DNA from: DASVNK01 sp036383895
Lineage (GTDB): Bacteria; Verrucomicrobiota; Verrucomicrobiia; Limisphaerales; SXQI01
Length of the DNA stretch: 64,000 nucleotides
Assembly (NCBI GenBank): GCA_036383895.1
Contig: DASVNK010000033.1
Coordinates: 35,616 to 99,615, forward strand
Direction of reading: 5' to 3'
Both the position numbers and the translations under genes were made by a program. This document shows positions 34,438 to 43,407 of this stretch, piece after piece. The number at the start of each line of letters is the position of its first letter. Positions within the stretch are counted from its first letter, which is position 1. Below the pieces are notes generated by a model that saw only the letters and a list, made by a program, of their open reading frames with translations, made no database searches and was not told where the DNA came from.

Positions 34438-35154
34438 TTACCGTTGGTATAGGAAGAGCACAAAATTCGCGGCGTTGAATAAAGCGTGAGCAATCATGGG
34501 TGCCAAGAGATTCCGGGTTGTTTCGTATAGGAAGCTGAGAATTATTCCAATTACGACGAGCGGTAGCAGTGCTCGCACGTTGAACGGATGTGAAAGAGCA
34601 AATATGACGGCAACAGCCCACAACGCGGTTTGTGGACTAAAGTATTTTTTAACTGCTGGATACATAACGCCGCGAAAAACAACTTCCTCGATGATTGGTG
34701 CGAATATGATTGCCGCTATCGCCTTCATTGCCAGGTCGTAAACTGAGCTTGCTTGCTTGAGCATTTCGACCGGCAACTGATCCTTGAACTCGGCTGCCGG
34801 ACTGAACAGGCGGACGATCTGTTCAGTCAAACTCCCAAGCGAGAGAGCTATTGGTAAAACCACTACGCTCACAACAACCCCAAGTAAGATTGTTCGGCCC
34901 AGCCTTGGTTCGTTAAAGCCAAACGCTTCCGTCCAGGAAATTCGATGTTGCCTGAGGAAAAGATGAACGATTACCAGTGTTGTTCCATGAAAGGCTAAAA
35001 TTCCCAGGAGAAAAGAAATCACGTCGTTCGCTGCCGAAGGGGCGAGCGCACCCTTGTACCCAGCTCCAACGATTATTCCGAGGATCATGGCAGCGTAAAA
35101 GCCGGCGACGAGGCGCAGAACACGATCTGGTCTCCAAGGCTTCTCCGTTAGCAC
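34438..35154 (-). CDS. CPBP family intramembrane metalloprotease
   Basis: The 238-aa product has several membrane segments and the family glutamic/arginine and histidine motifs in order: IIEEVVFRGVMYP (EExxxR), ALSHPFN (FxxxH type), and APMIAHALFNAAN. CPBP (Abi/CAAX-like) proteases cut membrane-near substrates; partner is unknown. The start is GTG 35154. Its stop lies 3 nt from the thiL start, so it heads the CPBP-thiL-tsaE-tsaB run. Confidence 0.9.
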   Translation of the reverse strand: MLTEKPWRPDRVLRLVAGFYAAMILGIIVGAGYKGALAPSAANDVISFLLGILAFHGTTLVIVHLFLRQHRISWTEAFGFNEPRLGRTILLGVVVSVVVLPIALSLGSLTEQIVRLFSPAAEFKDQLPVEMLKQASSVYDLAMKAIAAIIFAPIIEEVVFRGVMYPAVKKYFSPQTALWAVAVIFALSHPFNVRALLPLVVIGIILSFLYETTRNLLAPMIAHALFNAANFVLFLYQR

Positions 35155-35200
35155 GGGCAGAATGTAACCGCATGTGACAGAAACGAAACGAAAAGATGAA

Positions 35201-36175
35201 CTACTTTGGTGCGGCGGCGGCTTTGGGTCGTTTGCAGCGGAAAAGGGTCGGGCGGATGTCTTTCGAGTATTTGAATCGCGGCCGGCCGTTGTTATCGGTC
35301 AATAGCCAGAAATGCTCCTGGTCGATTGCCAGTCCTTCCATCGCGCCGGTTGGGTAGGCATTTTGGTAGGCGAATTCTTCAGCCACTTCCATTGCTCCGA
35401 AGCTGTATTGCGCCAGCACGCGCTTTGTTTGGGGATCGACTTCGAAGATGCAGCGGTGATTTCGATCGAGGACAAAGAGGCGGTTGTCGAAGGTTGCCAA
35501 ATCGCTGTAATGCGGCCCACCCAATGCAAAGTTTGTCGAATCGACATAGAACGAATCGAGGGCTTTTTGAGAGGGAAGATCGACCTCAATGATTCGCGCG
35601 TTGCTGCGCTCATTCGCGAGATAAAGCCGATTCCCGAGCAGCGCAATGCCTTCAAAGGAGGCATTGCGATCACCCGCACTGAAGAAATTTTGCACTGATG
35701 AAAAATCGAATGAAAATGCTTCCATCGGCTTACCTTTCGGATCGGCTTTGAAGACCAGGCGCTGCGATTCCTCACTCACGTAAATATTGCCGGCCGCGTC
35801 GAGAGCAATTCCTTCGAGGTCGTATCGAGCAGCTTTCTCCGGAGCGATGCGTGTCAGTTCGGCTTTCGGGAAAAGATCGAGTCGTTTCAGATCCGCGACA
35901 GAATTGCTCTTCAGTTCAAGTTCGTAGAAGGTGCCGTCCTGATCGTTTACCGTGATCAACCTTCCGTTTCGGAAGGCGAGCGCGGACGCATCGAAACGTT
36001 TCTCCACGTTGAGTTGCCAGGTTGCATCGGCCGTTAAAGTGAAGTGCTTTCGACCATCGTTGGTCCGGACGCCGAGCGAATTCCCTTTCGCGGTCGGTTC
36101 TGCAGAGAAACTCGAAACTATGGCTAAACCGAGGAAGATTCCGAACTGAATTGATTTGGCAAAGGGCGTTAACAT
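35201..36175 (-). CDS. Secreted SdiA-regulated / phytase-like beta-propeller protein
   Basis: The product (324 aa from ATG 36175) has a signal peptide (SIQFGIFLGLAIVSSFSA), then repeated beta-propeller blades: ALAFRNGRLITVNDQDGTFY, YDLEGIALDAAGNIYVSEES, FEGIALLGNRLYLANERSN, LATFDNRLFVLDRNHRC, and AMEGLAIDQEHFWLLTDNNG. The repeated LEGIA/EGIAL pattern fits the SdiA-regulated or esterase-like-phytase group. Upstream starts (to 36412) would precede the signal peptide. Divergent from the TSUP permease with a 49-nt gap. Confidence 0.75.
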   Translation of the reverse strand: MLTPFAKSIQFGIFLGLAIVSSFSAEPTAKGNSLGVRTNDGRKHFTLTADATWQLNVEKRFDASALAFRNGRLITVNDQDGTFYELELKSNSVADLKRLDLFPKAELTRIAPEKAARYDLEGIALDAAGNIYVSEESQRLVFKADPKGKPMEAFSFDFSSVQNFFSAGDRNASFEGIALLGNRLYLANERSNARIIEVDLPSQKALDSFYVDSTNFALGGPHYSDLATFDNRLFVLDRNHRCIFEVDPQTKRVLAQYSFGAMEVAEEFAYQNAYPTGAMEGLAIDQEHFWLLTDNNGRPRFKYSKDIRPTLFRCKRPKAAAAPK

Positions 36176-36224
36176 TCGGTAAATCGCGCCCAAACGTAAC
36201 GATTGCGCGCGGAGAGTTAAAGGA

Positions 36225-36998
36225 ATGACCACTGTTTTGATCCTGTCCGTCGCGGCGTTCTTCGCAGGGTTTGTCGATTCGATCGCGGGCGGCGGCGGGT
36301 TAATCCAACTCCCGGCGCTCTTTGTTTTCCTTCCACCGAGCATCGCGGCCAATGTGCCGCAGGTGATGGGGATAAACAAATTTTCGTCGATCTGCGGGAC
36401 GACGGTGGCCACTGCTCAATATGCGCGGAAGGTGACGTTCCGCTGGGCAATACTTTTACCAATTGCGATTTGCGCTTATTTATTTTCATTCGTCGGCGCC
36501 CAGACGGTTTCGGTAATCAATCCGAAATATATCAAGCTGGTGATTTTGGTGCTGCTCGCGGTGGTGGCTGTTTACACTTACACACGAAAGACGAACGCTC
36601 CGGCGGAGAAGTTGCAGATTGCGGAGAGGTTTCGGTTGCCGCTGGCGATCGGAGTTGGCGGCGCAATTGGTTTTTACGATGGCTTTTTCGGTCCCGGCAC
36701 CGGGACGTTTCTGCTCATTGCATTTGTGAGCTTCTTTGGCTTCGATTTCCTGAATGCGTCCGCGCACGCGAAAGCAGTGAACCTCGCGACGAACATTGCC
36801 GCGGTAGGATTCTTCACGTGGAAAGGACTCATTCCATATCAATACGCGGTGCCGATGGCTGCCGCGAATGTGCTCGGTTCGTTCATTGGATCGCGCATGG
36901 CGATCTTGAAAGGCAGCGATTTTATCCGGAAGTTTCTTCTCTGCGTCGTGCTCGTGCTGATTGTGCGGTTCGCTTACGAGATGGCCTTCCCGAAGTAA
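36225..36998 (+). CDS. TSUP (TauE/SafE) family permease
   Basis: The 257-aa product has about eight membrane segments with two repeats of the TSUP signature: FVDSIAGGGGLIQLPAL near the start and FYDGFFGPGTGTFL in the middle. TSUP members move sulfite, taurine-derived or other sulfur compounds across the inner membrane; the substrate cannot be assigned here. It starts at ATG 36225 and ends one base before the convergent mqnC stop. Confidence 0.9.
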   Translation: MTTVLILSVAAFFAGFVDSIAGGGGLIQLPALFVFLPPSIAANVPQVMGINKFSSICGTTVATAQYARKVTFRWAILLPIAICAYLFSFVGAQTVSVINPKYIKLVILVLLAVVAVYTYTRKTNAPAEKLQIAERFRLPLAIGVGGAIGFYDGFFGPGTGTFLLIAFVSFFGFDFLNASAHAKAVNLATNIAAVGFFTWKGLIPYQYAVPMAAANVLGSFIGSRMAILKGSDFIRKFLLCVVLVLIVRFAYEMAFPK

Positions 36999-36999
36999 G

Positions 37000-38091
37000 C
37001 TAGTTCAGCAGGTTGTACCAGTTATCGCGCTGGTGCGGTTCGTAGCCGAGTTCCGAGATGAGGCGCTTCATGTCGTCAACGGTCATGCGGAAGGTAGTGC
37101 CGGCTTGGGAGACGACATTTTCTTCAATCATGATGCTGCCGAGGTCGTTCGCACCATATTTGAGCGCGAGTTGGCCGATTTCAAGGCCTTGCGTAACCCA
37201 ACTGCTTTGCACACTTGGAATATTGTCGAGGTAAATCCGGCTGAGCGCCTGCATGCGTAAATAATCCTGCGCGCCAACGGTCGGCGCTTTAAGGCGCGTG
37301 TTCTCGGCTTGAAAGGTCCAGCAAATGAAAGCGGTGAAGCCTTTGGTTTTATCCTGCTGGGCGCGGACCCGTTCGAGATGTTCGATGCGATCTTCCAGAG
37401 TTTCGACGTGACCGAACATCATTGTGACGCTGGAATTCATGCCCATTCGATGCGCCACATCCATGACGTGCAACCAATCATCGGTCATCGCTTTCAATGG
37501 AGAAATCCGTTTGCGCACCCGGTCAACGAGAATTTCTCCGCCGCCTCCCGGAATGGAACCGAGGCCCGCGGCACGGAATTTCGAAATGATTTCTTCCAGC
37601 GGGAGATTGAAGGTGTCGCGGAAGTGAATGAATTCGCTCGGGCTGAAGCCGTGGATGTTGATTTGCGGAAATTTGTTTTTGATGTGCGAAAGCAGGTCGA
37701 GATACCACTGCATCGAAAGGCTCGGATGATGCCCACCTTGCATGAGAATTTGCGTACCACCCAGCGCGATCGTCTCCTCGATCTTCTGGTCCATTTCGGG
37801 CAGGGAGATTACGTAGGCGTCTGAATCTTTTTCGACGCGGTAGAAAGCACAGAACTTGCAATAGACATTGCAGACGTTCGTGTAGTTCACGTTGCGATCG
37901 ACGATGTACGTGACGATCTCGTTCCCGCGGCCGGCGTGAGCGTTCGCGCGCGCGAGTTGACGTCGGCGATCCGCAAGGACGCCGAGTTCTTCGAGCGGCA
38001 GTTGGTAAAGTTCAGTCGCTTCAGCGCCGGAAATGCGATCTCCTCGCCAGACTTTCTCGATCAAATCGTTCTGCGCCCCGTTATAGGTCAC
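37000..38091 (-). CDS. mqnC: Cyclic dehypoxanthinyl futalosine synthase (menaquinone, MqnC)
   Basis: MqnC is a radical SAM enzyme of the futalosine menaquinone pathway that cyclises dehypoxanthine futalosine. The 363-aa product starts at GTG 38091. The radical SAM cluster motif is CNVYCKFC (near residue 75), preceded by NYTNVC and followed by ETIALGGTQILMQGGHHP, SIPGGGGEILVDRVRKRI, the MFGHVET stretch and the SWVTQGLEIGQLALKYGAND end. The GGGGEI block separates MqnC from related F420 enzymes. The paralogue MqnE is the main alternative, but the sequence is nearer MqnC. Confidence 0.93.
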   Translation of the reverse strand: MTYNGAQNDLIEKVWRGDRISGAEATELYQLPLEELGVLADRRRQLARANAHAGRGNEIVTYIVDRNVNYTNVCNVYCKFCAFYRVEKDSDAYVISLPEMDQKIEETIALGGTQILMQGGHHPSLSMQWYLDLLSHIKNKFPQINIHGFSPSEFIHFRDTFNLPLEEIISKFRAAGLGSIPGGGGEILVDRVRKRISPLKAMTDDWLHVMDVAHRMGMNSSVTMMFGHVETLEDRIEHLERVRAQQDKTKGFTAFICWTFQAENTRLKAPTVGAQDYLRMQALSRIYLDNIPSVQSSWVTQGLEIGQLALKYGANDLGSIMIEENVVSQAGTTFRMTVDDMKRLISELGYEPHQRDNWYNLLN

Positions 38092-38201
38092 GCTTTGAAA
38101 ATACCGGATGCGCGGGCTATCACAAGCGCCTGATGGTTAGGCGCAAAACGATACCTGCGCGCAAAGTTAAATAAACTCTGTGCTCGCCACGTCCAATTGG
38201 C

Positions 38202-38825
38202 GTGTTGAGATCGGTTCGAAAGCTGGAGCAGTTCAAAGTAATGGGCGTGGAGGGCAGCCACTGCGGACGGATCAAAGACGTTTATTTCGACGATAGCACC
38301 TGGCGCGTTACCCACCTGGTGCTTTCGATTGAGCCGCGCCATTTCGGGCAGAAGCAAGTTCTCCTCAAGCCCGAAATGGTAGACTCGATTTCGGACGCCG
38401 GAATTGTCGCGCTCCGCCTGAAGTTTGACGAAATGGAGAAACTGCCTCTCGCAAGCTCTGTGCTGCCGGTCTGCAAACAATACGCCTCTTTTGCATTTTC
38501 CTCGCCCGGTGCGCGCCTGTTTGCGCGTGGAGTGATCGGCTCCGACCCGCATCTGCGGAGCGCCCGGGCGGTAAGTAATTACCGCATCAATGTTGCCGGC
38601 GAATTCGGCGGCACGCTTGCCGACTTCCTGTTGGACGACGAAAACTTCGAAATTCGATATCTCGCTGTCGAACAGGTCATTGAACGCAAAAAGGTTTGCT
38701 TCCACGTTCTTCCCCAGAGCGTTGAACGTTTCACGTGGGCAACGCAGCGCGTCTTCCTTAGGGAGCTTCAACCGGTGCGCCTGGAGAGCGATTCCGCTTC
38801 TGCCGAAGTGCTTACCGCGGCCTGA
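38202..38825 (+). CDS. Protein with two PRC-barrel domains
   Basis: The 207-aa product starts at GTG 38202. It has two PRC-barrel-like halves: GSHCGRIKDVYFDDSTWRVT with LVLSIEPRHFG.., and AGEFGGTLADFLLDDENFEI with YLAVEQVIERKKVC. PRC barrels are found in photosynthetic reaction centre H chains, RimM and many stress or binding proteins. Here the context (next to mqnC and just before the flagellar cluster) gives no clear job. A GCGCCT..AGGCGC hairpin (38126-38144) lies in its upstream region, shared with mqnC. Confidence 0.75.
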   Translation: MLRSVRKLEQFKVMGVEGSHCGRIKDVYFDDSTWRVTHLVLSIEPRHFGQKQVLLKPEMVDSISDAGIVALRLKFDEMEKLPLASSVLPVCKQYASFAFSSPGARLFARGVIGSDPHLRSARAVSNYRINVAGEFGGTLADFLLDDENFEIRYLAVEQVIERKKVCFHVLPQSVERFTWATQRVFLRELQPVRLESDSASAEVLTAA

Positions 38826-38920
38826 ACATTTCTTCCTTTCTTTGTTTGGTTCAGGCAGAAATTGCCATTCACGGCGGGGTTTCCTCAGCAAAACGGCCCG
38901 AAAGGCACAAATTTCCTCCA

Positions 38921-38936
38921 TGGCATAACGGCTGCT
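38921..38936 (+). promoter_or_regulatory. Putative sigma-54 promoter of the flagellar cluster (flgB)
   Basis: TGGCATAACGGCTGCT matches the -24/-12 consensus TGGCAC-N5-TTGCW, with the essential GG and GC exactly 10 bp apart. Predicted transcription would start near 38947, about 15 nt before the flgB ATG at 38962. A second match occurs before the fliA unit (56737-56752). Confidence 0.55.
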
Positions 38937-38959
38937 AAGTCCCTCGGACTGTTAGCAGC
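38931..38959 (+). promoter_or_regulatory. Hairpin directly before flgB, overlapping the promoter
   Basis: GCTGCTAA/TTAGCAGC and GTCC/GGAC form a stem of 12 bp with a CTC loop and a 2-nt bulge, ending 2 nt before the flgB ATG. In DNA it overlaps the -12 element; if transcription starts inside it, only part would form in RNA. Confidence 0.6.
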
Positions 38960-38961
38960 TA

Positions 38962-39345
38962 ATGATCGACGCTTTGTTCAATCAGACGAACTACGTCGCG
39001 ACCAAGAAGATGTTGGACGCGACGGCGCTGCGTCACGAAGCAATCGCGAGCAATCTCGCGAACATTGAGACTCCTAATTATAAGCGGATTGATGTCGCGC
39101 CTTCATTCCAGTCGGAACTCGCGTCAGCGTTGGGTTCGAAGGACGCTTCTAAGATCTCCTCGCTTTCTCTCAACTTAGCCGAAGACCAGAACGCGGTTTC
39201 CGCCAATCGGGACGGCAATACCGTCCAGCTTGAATCTGAGTTGATGAAGCTCAACCAGAACACTTTAGCGCACACACTCGAAACGCAACTCGTCTCCGGC
39301 GCGTTGCTCAAACTGCGGCTCGCGATCACCGGCCGTCCATCCTGA
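38962..39345 (+). CDS. flgB: Flagellar basal-body rod protein FlgB
   Basis: FlgB is a proximal rod subunit linking the MS ring/FliE to the rod. The 127-aa product has the rod/hook N-terminal helix with ATALRHEAIASNLANIETPNYKR (the ANxxTPGY-type motif) and a C-terminal helix ESELMKLNQNTLAHTLETQL. It opens the flagellar gene cluster and is followed by flgC after 9 nt. A putative sigma-54 promoter and hairpin lie just upstream. Confidence 0.96.
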   Translation: MIDALFNQTNYVATKKMLDATALRHEAIASNLANIETPNYKRIDVAPSFQSELASALGSKDASKISSLSLNLAEDQNAVSANRDGNTVQLESELMKLNQNTLAHTLETQLVSGALLKLRLAITGRPS

Positions 39346-39354
39346 GGTTAACGC

Positions 39355-39789
39355 ATGATTCAAACTTTAACCGGTATCGATAGCACCTCATCCGCGCTCG
39401 CGGCGGAACGCGTGCGCATGGAAGTGATCACGCAAAACATCGCGAACGCGAACACGACGCGCGGGCTCGATGGCAAACCTTATCAGCGGCAAATCGTCGT
39501 TTTCGAACAGGCACTCAACAACGCGCAGGGCGCTTACAATGGCCCGGGCGGCGGTCCGCAGAAGGTGGAAGTTGCGAGGATCGACAAGGACAATCGTCCG
39601 CCACGGATCGTTTTTAATCCTGGGCATCCGGATACAGATGCCGAGGGGATGGTTGCGCTGCCGAATGTGAATATTCACGAGGAAATGGCGGATTTAATTG
39701 CCGCTTCACGCGCATTTGAGGCGAATTTGGCGGTGGTTAAAAACGCGCGTTCGATGGCGATGCAAACGCTGCAGATCGGCAAACGGTAA
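39355..39789 (+). CDS. flgC: Flagellar basal-body rod protein FlgC
   Basis: FlgC is the second proximal rod subunit. The 144-aa product shows SSALAAERVRMEVITQNIANANT at the N-terminus, the loop GNARVVE-like YNGPGGGPQKVEVARI, the FlgC-specific NPGHPDTDAEGMVALPNVN and the C-terminal EMADLIAASRAFEANL helix. Order flgB-flgC-fliE is conserved across bacteria. It ends 8 nt before fliE. Confidence 0.97.
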   Translation: MIQTLTGIDSTSSALAAERVRMEVITQNIANANTTRGLDGKPYQRQIVVFEQALNNAQGAYNGPGGGPQKVEVARIDKDNRPPRIVFNPGHPDTDAEGMVALPNVNIHEEMADLIAASRAFEANLAVVKNARSMAMQTLQIGKR

Positions 39790-39797
39790 GCTGAAAT

Positions 39798-40166
39798 ATG
39801 GACCCGATCTCAGCGATGCGTTTAGCCGGAGCGGGCGCAGTAATGCCGGGCAACATGCCTGGAATTCAGGCGCCAAAGATTACCGCGGGTGAATTACAAA
39901 GCCTGGGCAGTGTTTCCACTCCGCAGCCGGCCGACGTTCAATCGGGCCGTTCTTTTTCGGATTTCCTTGGACAAATGGTGCACGAGGTGAACGCAAAGCA
40001 GTCGAATGCTGCCGGCGCGGTGGAAGGAGTGCTGAGTGGCCAAAATGTTCCGCTTCACCAGGCGATGATCGCCATGGAGGAAGCAAGTGTTTCGTTTCAG
40101 TTGATGGTCGAAGTGCGCAATAAACTCCTCGAGAGCTACCAGGAAATAATGCGCATGCAGATCTAA
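39798..40166 (+). CDS. fliE: Flagellar hook-basal body complex protein FliE
   Basis: FliE joins the MS ring to the rod. The 122-aa product has the family C-terminal half: SFSDFLGQMVHEVNAKQ and the end VSFQLMVEVRNKLLESYQEIMRMQI. The N-terminal part is longer and less conserved (GAVMPGNMPGIQAPKI). It is between flgC and fliF, as in Bacillus. Confidence 0.95.
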   Translation: MDPISAMRLAGAGAVMPGNMPGIQAPKITAGELQSLGSVSTPQPADVQSGRSFSDFLGQMVHEVNAKQSNAAGAVEGVLSGQNVPLHQAMIAMEEASVSFQLMVEVRNKLLESYQEIMRMQI

Positions 40167-40194
40167 CACGTCCCTGCCGCCGTGAAAGTTTTGA

Positions 40195-41793
40195 ATGAAT
40201 CAGTTTGGACAGGTTTTTAAGCAGCTTCAGTCGATCTGGAGCCAGCTCGGATTAAATCAGAAAATTACGATCAGCGCGATGACGCTGGTTGTGTTGATTG
40301 GTTTAGGGAGCGTCGTTTTTTGGTCCAGTCGCCCCAGCTACGCGCTGCTTTACGGGCGCATGGAAGAAGCCGAAGCGGCGAAGGTGATTGCGTATTTGGA
40401 TGAAGCGAAAATTCCCTACCAAGTGAGTCGCGGTAGCGGGAGCATCATGGTCCCCGCGGACAAGGTGCATCCGACTCGCATGCAACTCGCGGCGAAAGGT
40501 CTGCCGAAAGGAGAGGGTGTCGGCTTCGAAATTTTTGATCGATCGAATTTTGGTATTTCCGATTTCGTGCAGCGGGCGAATTACCTACGCGCGGTCCAGG
40601 GCGAACTCGCCCGCACGATCGGTCAGGTGGAGAGCGTTGAAAGTGCGCGGGTGATGATTGTCATGCCGGAGAATCGTCTCCTCGTGAATGACAAGAATAA
40701 GCCTACAGCGAGTGTGTTTGTGAAGGTTCGCGCTGCTGGTCTAATGCCGCAACAAACCGTGAATGCGATTCGATTTTTGGTGGCGGGAGCTGTCGAAGGT
40801 TTGAAGCCGCAGAATGTCAGCGTCATTGATAATTCTGGGAATGTTCTGAGCGATTCCCTGGAACCAGATTCGGTGGTTGGGTTAACACAGACTCAACTTG
40901 AAGTTCGCAAGAAACTGGAACTTTACCTCGCAAAAAAAGCGGAAGGCATGTTGGAAACGGTTTTAGGTCCCGGACAATCGGTTGTTCGCGTTTCGGCGGA
41001 AATGAATTTCGACACCCTAACGCGCACCGAAGAGAAATACGATCCAGAAGGGCAGGTGTTGCGCATCTCCACCATCAACGACGAAAGCACTGATTCCTTG
41101 AGCACCAGCCCTGGAGCGCTCGCGCCCGGTGTGGAAATCAACGCCGCGGGCGAAACGAATGTCGCGAGTGCGATGCCGCAGAACAACAACAAGACCAAGA
41201 AAAAGATCACTAACAACCAATACGAAATCAACAAAACCACCAGCAGCATGGTCCAAGGGGCTGGCAGTGTGAAGCAGTTGAGCGCTGCAGTTTTTATCGC
41301 AGCTCGCATGAGTGGCACCGGGACAAATCGCGTTGCCGAAACGCGTTCCAAGGAGGAACTGGACAAACTGCGCAACCTGGTTCAAAGCGCGATCGGTATT
41401 CAGCAGGATGCCGAAACGGGACGCAAAGATGTGATCACGGTGGAAGAATTTCAGTTCAATGACACCGCCGCGACGGATCTGACTGCTACATTGGTGAACG
41501 ACCAGAAGTGGCAACAGTGGACGAGTGTCGGTCAAACCGTCGCTTATCCTCTCATTGCGATTGTCGCTTTGTTTTTGTTGGTCCGCCTGTTCAAGCGCGC
41601 TCCCGACGTTGATATTCCAATCGGGGTGCCCGTGGGGGAAGGGGACGGCCGCGTTTTCATCAACGGCAAACTTGGCGCGCGCACTTCGCGTGGCGTAGTG
41701 ACGGTCGATACTTTGAACCAACTGATCAAAGAGAATCCGCAGAACATGACGCATGCAATTCGTGGTTGGATGACCCGAGGTGATTCGAAATGA
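40195..41793 (+). CDS. fliF: Flagellar MS-ring protein FliF
   Basis: FliF forms the inner-membrane MS ring. The 532-aa product has an N-terminal membrane segment (MTLVVLIGLGSVVFWS), the ring-building periplasmic region (SRGSGSIMVPADKVHPTRMQ, RANYLRAVQGELARTI, VESARVMIVMPENRLL), a second membrane segment near 450 (VAYPLIAIVALFLLVRLF) and a short cytoplasmic tail that would bind FliG. The stop overlaps the fliG start (ATGA), indicating translational coupling of the MS-ring and switch proteins. Confidence 0.97.
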   Translation: MNQFGQVFKQLQSIWSQLGLNQKITISAMTLVVLIGLGSVVFWSSRPSYALLYGRMEEAEAAKVIAYLDEAKIPYQVSRGSGSIMVPADKVHPTRMQLAAKGLPKGEGVGFEIFDRSNFGISDFVQRANYLRAVQGELARTIGQVESVESARVMIVMPENRLLVNDKNKPTASVFVKVRAAGLMPQQTVNAIRFLVAGAVEGLKPQNVSVIDNSGNVLSDSLEPDSVVGLTQTQLEVRKKLELYLAKKAEGMLETVLGPGQSVVRVSAEMNFDTLTRTEEKYDPEGQVLRISTINDESTDSLSTSPGALAPGVEINAAGETNVASAMPQNNNKTKKKITNNQYEINKTTSSMVQGAGSVKQLSAAVFIAARMSGTGTNRVAETRSKEELDKLRNLVQSAIGIQQDAETGRKDVITVEEFQFNDTAATDLTATLVNDQKWQQWTSVGQTVAYPLIAIVALFLLVRLFKRAPDVDIPIGVPVGEGDGRVFINGKLGARTSRGVVTVDTLNQLIKENPQNMTHAIRGWMTRGDSK

Positions 41794-42842
41794 GCGACGC
41801 GTCCGCACCATCACCTGCAGCCGATATCTCGAAGCTGACTAAGGTTCAGAAGTTCGCGATTTTCCTGATCATGATGGGGCCCGAAGCAGCGGCCCAAATC
41901 CTGAAATGTCTCGATGAACACGAATTGGAAGTAATCACCTCTGAGATGGCGAAACAATCGCTCGTGAGTGTCGATGTTCAAGTGGCGATTCTTCGCGAAT
42001 TCGCGGATGTCGCAGTGCAGGCCAGCACCTCGGTTCGCGGCGGAAATGAGTTCGCACAGCAAACGTTAGAGAAAGCGCTCGGTTCGATTAAAGCCGGGGT
42101 CGTGATCAATCGGCTCCAGCCGACGCGCACGCCGGTTGGCGCACTGGAGAAGGTGGTGGATCTCGACCCGAGACAAATTTTCAACCTGGTCAAGCAGGAG
42201 CAGCCGCAAACAATCGCGCTGATCACAAGTTATCTTCCCGCGGAAAAAGCGTCAGAGCTTCTTTCGATGATGAAGGAAGAGCAGCGCGACCAGGTCGTCG
42301 AACGATTGGCGACACTGTCGCCGACTCCTGTCGAAGTGGTTGAAAAGATGGTTGAGGTTCTTCTGTCGAAATTGAGCGCAAAACCGAGCCGCGCCTTGAA
42401 TTCGACCGGCGGATTGAAAGCAGCGGCAGATGTCCTGAACGCACTCGATAAGAACCTCAGCAAAGGAATTCTATCTGCGATCGAAGAGCGTAATCCGGAT
42501 CTTGGCACTTCGATCCGCAAAAAGATGTTCACCTTCGAAGATCTCGTGCAGATCGATATCAGCGGCCTGCAGAAAGTCATGCGCGAAGTCGATATTCGCG
42601 ATCTCGCCGTGGCCCTGAAGACCGCCAGCGATCAGCTCAAGAAGGTTCTATTCGCCGCGATTTCAAGGCGTGCCGCCGAAACAGTGCAGGAGGAAATGAC
42701 GTTCCTGGGTGCTATCAAACTGAAGGAAGTCGAGGCTGCGCAAATGCGAATTATCGACGTCGTCCGCCGTTTGGAGACCGAAGGCGAAATCGAACTTGAT
42801 GCTGGAAAGGAGAACCCGGAAGGTGTCGGCTTCGCTACATAA
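41790..42842 (+). CDS. fliG: Flagellar motor switch protein FliG
   Basis: FliG connects the MS ring to the C-ring and receives torque from MotA. The 350-aa product has the N-terminal FliF-binding part (KLTKVQKFAIFLIMMGPEAA), middle domain (ALGSIKAGVVINRLQ... DPRQIFNLVKQEQPQTIALI) and the C-terminal torque domain (IRKKMFTFEDLVQID with conserved charged residues, REVDIRDLAVALK, QEEMTFLGAIKLKEVE). The last residues are shared in a different frame with the fliH start region. Confidence 0.97.
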   Translation: MSDASAPSPAADISKLTKVQKFAIFLIMMGPEAAAQILKCLDEHELEVITSEMAKQSLVSVDVQVAILREFADVAVQASTSVRGGNEFAQQTLEKALGSIKAGVVINRLQPTRTPVGALEKVVDLDPRQIFNLVKQEQPQTIALITSYLPAEKASELLSMMKEEQRDQVVERLATLSPTPVEVVEKMVEVLLSKLSAKPSRALNSTGGLKAAADVLNALDKNLSKGILSAIEERNPDLGTSIRKKMFTFEDLVQIDISGLQKVMREVDIRDLAVALKTASDQLKKVLFAAISRRAAETVQEEMTFLGAIKLKEVEAAQMRIIDVVRRLETEGEIELDAGKENPEGVGFAT

Positions 42843-43407
42843 GGTTCATTTCAGTCGGCCACTTCGGAGCGTTCGATTGTGCACGGGGAACGAATCGTTT
42901 GTTTCGGAAACGAAGTTTCAGCAGGAGCTCAAAAAACGTTTTCAGGAGGGCTACGAAGCGGGCCAGAAAGCACTCGCCGCACAGCTCGTAGAGCAACGCA
43001 AACAACTGATCGATATTCAAACGGGACTCTTCCGCTCCATCCAAAACGCGCTGCCCAACGTTGTCTCTGAATGTGAGAAATCGATCGTGCTGCTTGCCAT
43101 CGAATCTGCGCGGAAAGTCATCGACGCGATTCAAATCACTCCCGAGATGATGGAAGCAGTCGTGAAGAAAGCGCTTACTGAACTTCAGGACACTGCCGAA
43201 TATGAAGTGCTTTTGCATCCCGAAGATCTCGCGCTTCTGAATGATGTTTCCAGTGGCCTGCTCCCGAAAGAGAACAATACGAAGGTCCGTTTTGGAGTTG
43301 ATGCGAGCGTCACGCGCGGTGGTTGCCTGATCAAAACTCGTCACGGTGCAATCAGCGCCGTCCGCGAGCGAATGTTCGACAAGCTTGAAGCCGCGGTGCT
43401 CGGATGA
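42823..43407 (+). CDS. fliH: Flagellar export ATPase regulator FliH
   Basis: FliH binds FliI and holds the ATPase at the export gate. GTG 42823 is preferred (AAGGAG site 10 nt upstream, 194 aa); ATG 42799 is the alternative. The product shows a coiled-coil start (KFQQELKKRFQEGYEAGQKALAAQ) and the conserved C-terminal part: AIESARKVIDAIQITPEMM, VKKALTEL, EVLLHPEDLALLNDV, GVDASVTRGGCLIKT and the end VRERMFDKLEAAVLG. It overlaps fliG at one end and fliI (ATGA) at the other. Confidence 0.88.
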   Translation: MSASLHKVHFSRPLRSVRLCTGNESFVSETKFQQELKKRFQEGYEAGQKALAAQLVEQRKQLIDIQTGLFRSIQNALPNVVSECEKSIVLLAIESARKVIDAIQITPEMMEAVVKKALTELQDTAEYEVLLHPEDLALLNDVSSGLLPKENNTKVRFGVDASVTRGGCLIKTRHGAISAVRERMFDKLEAAVLG

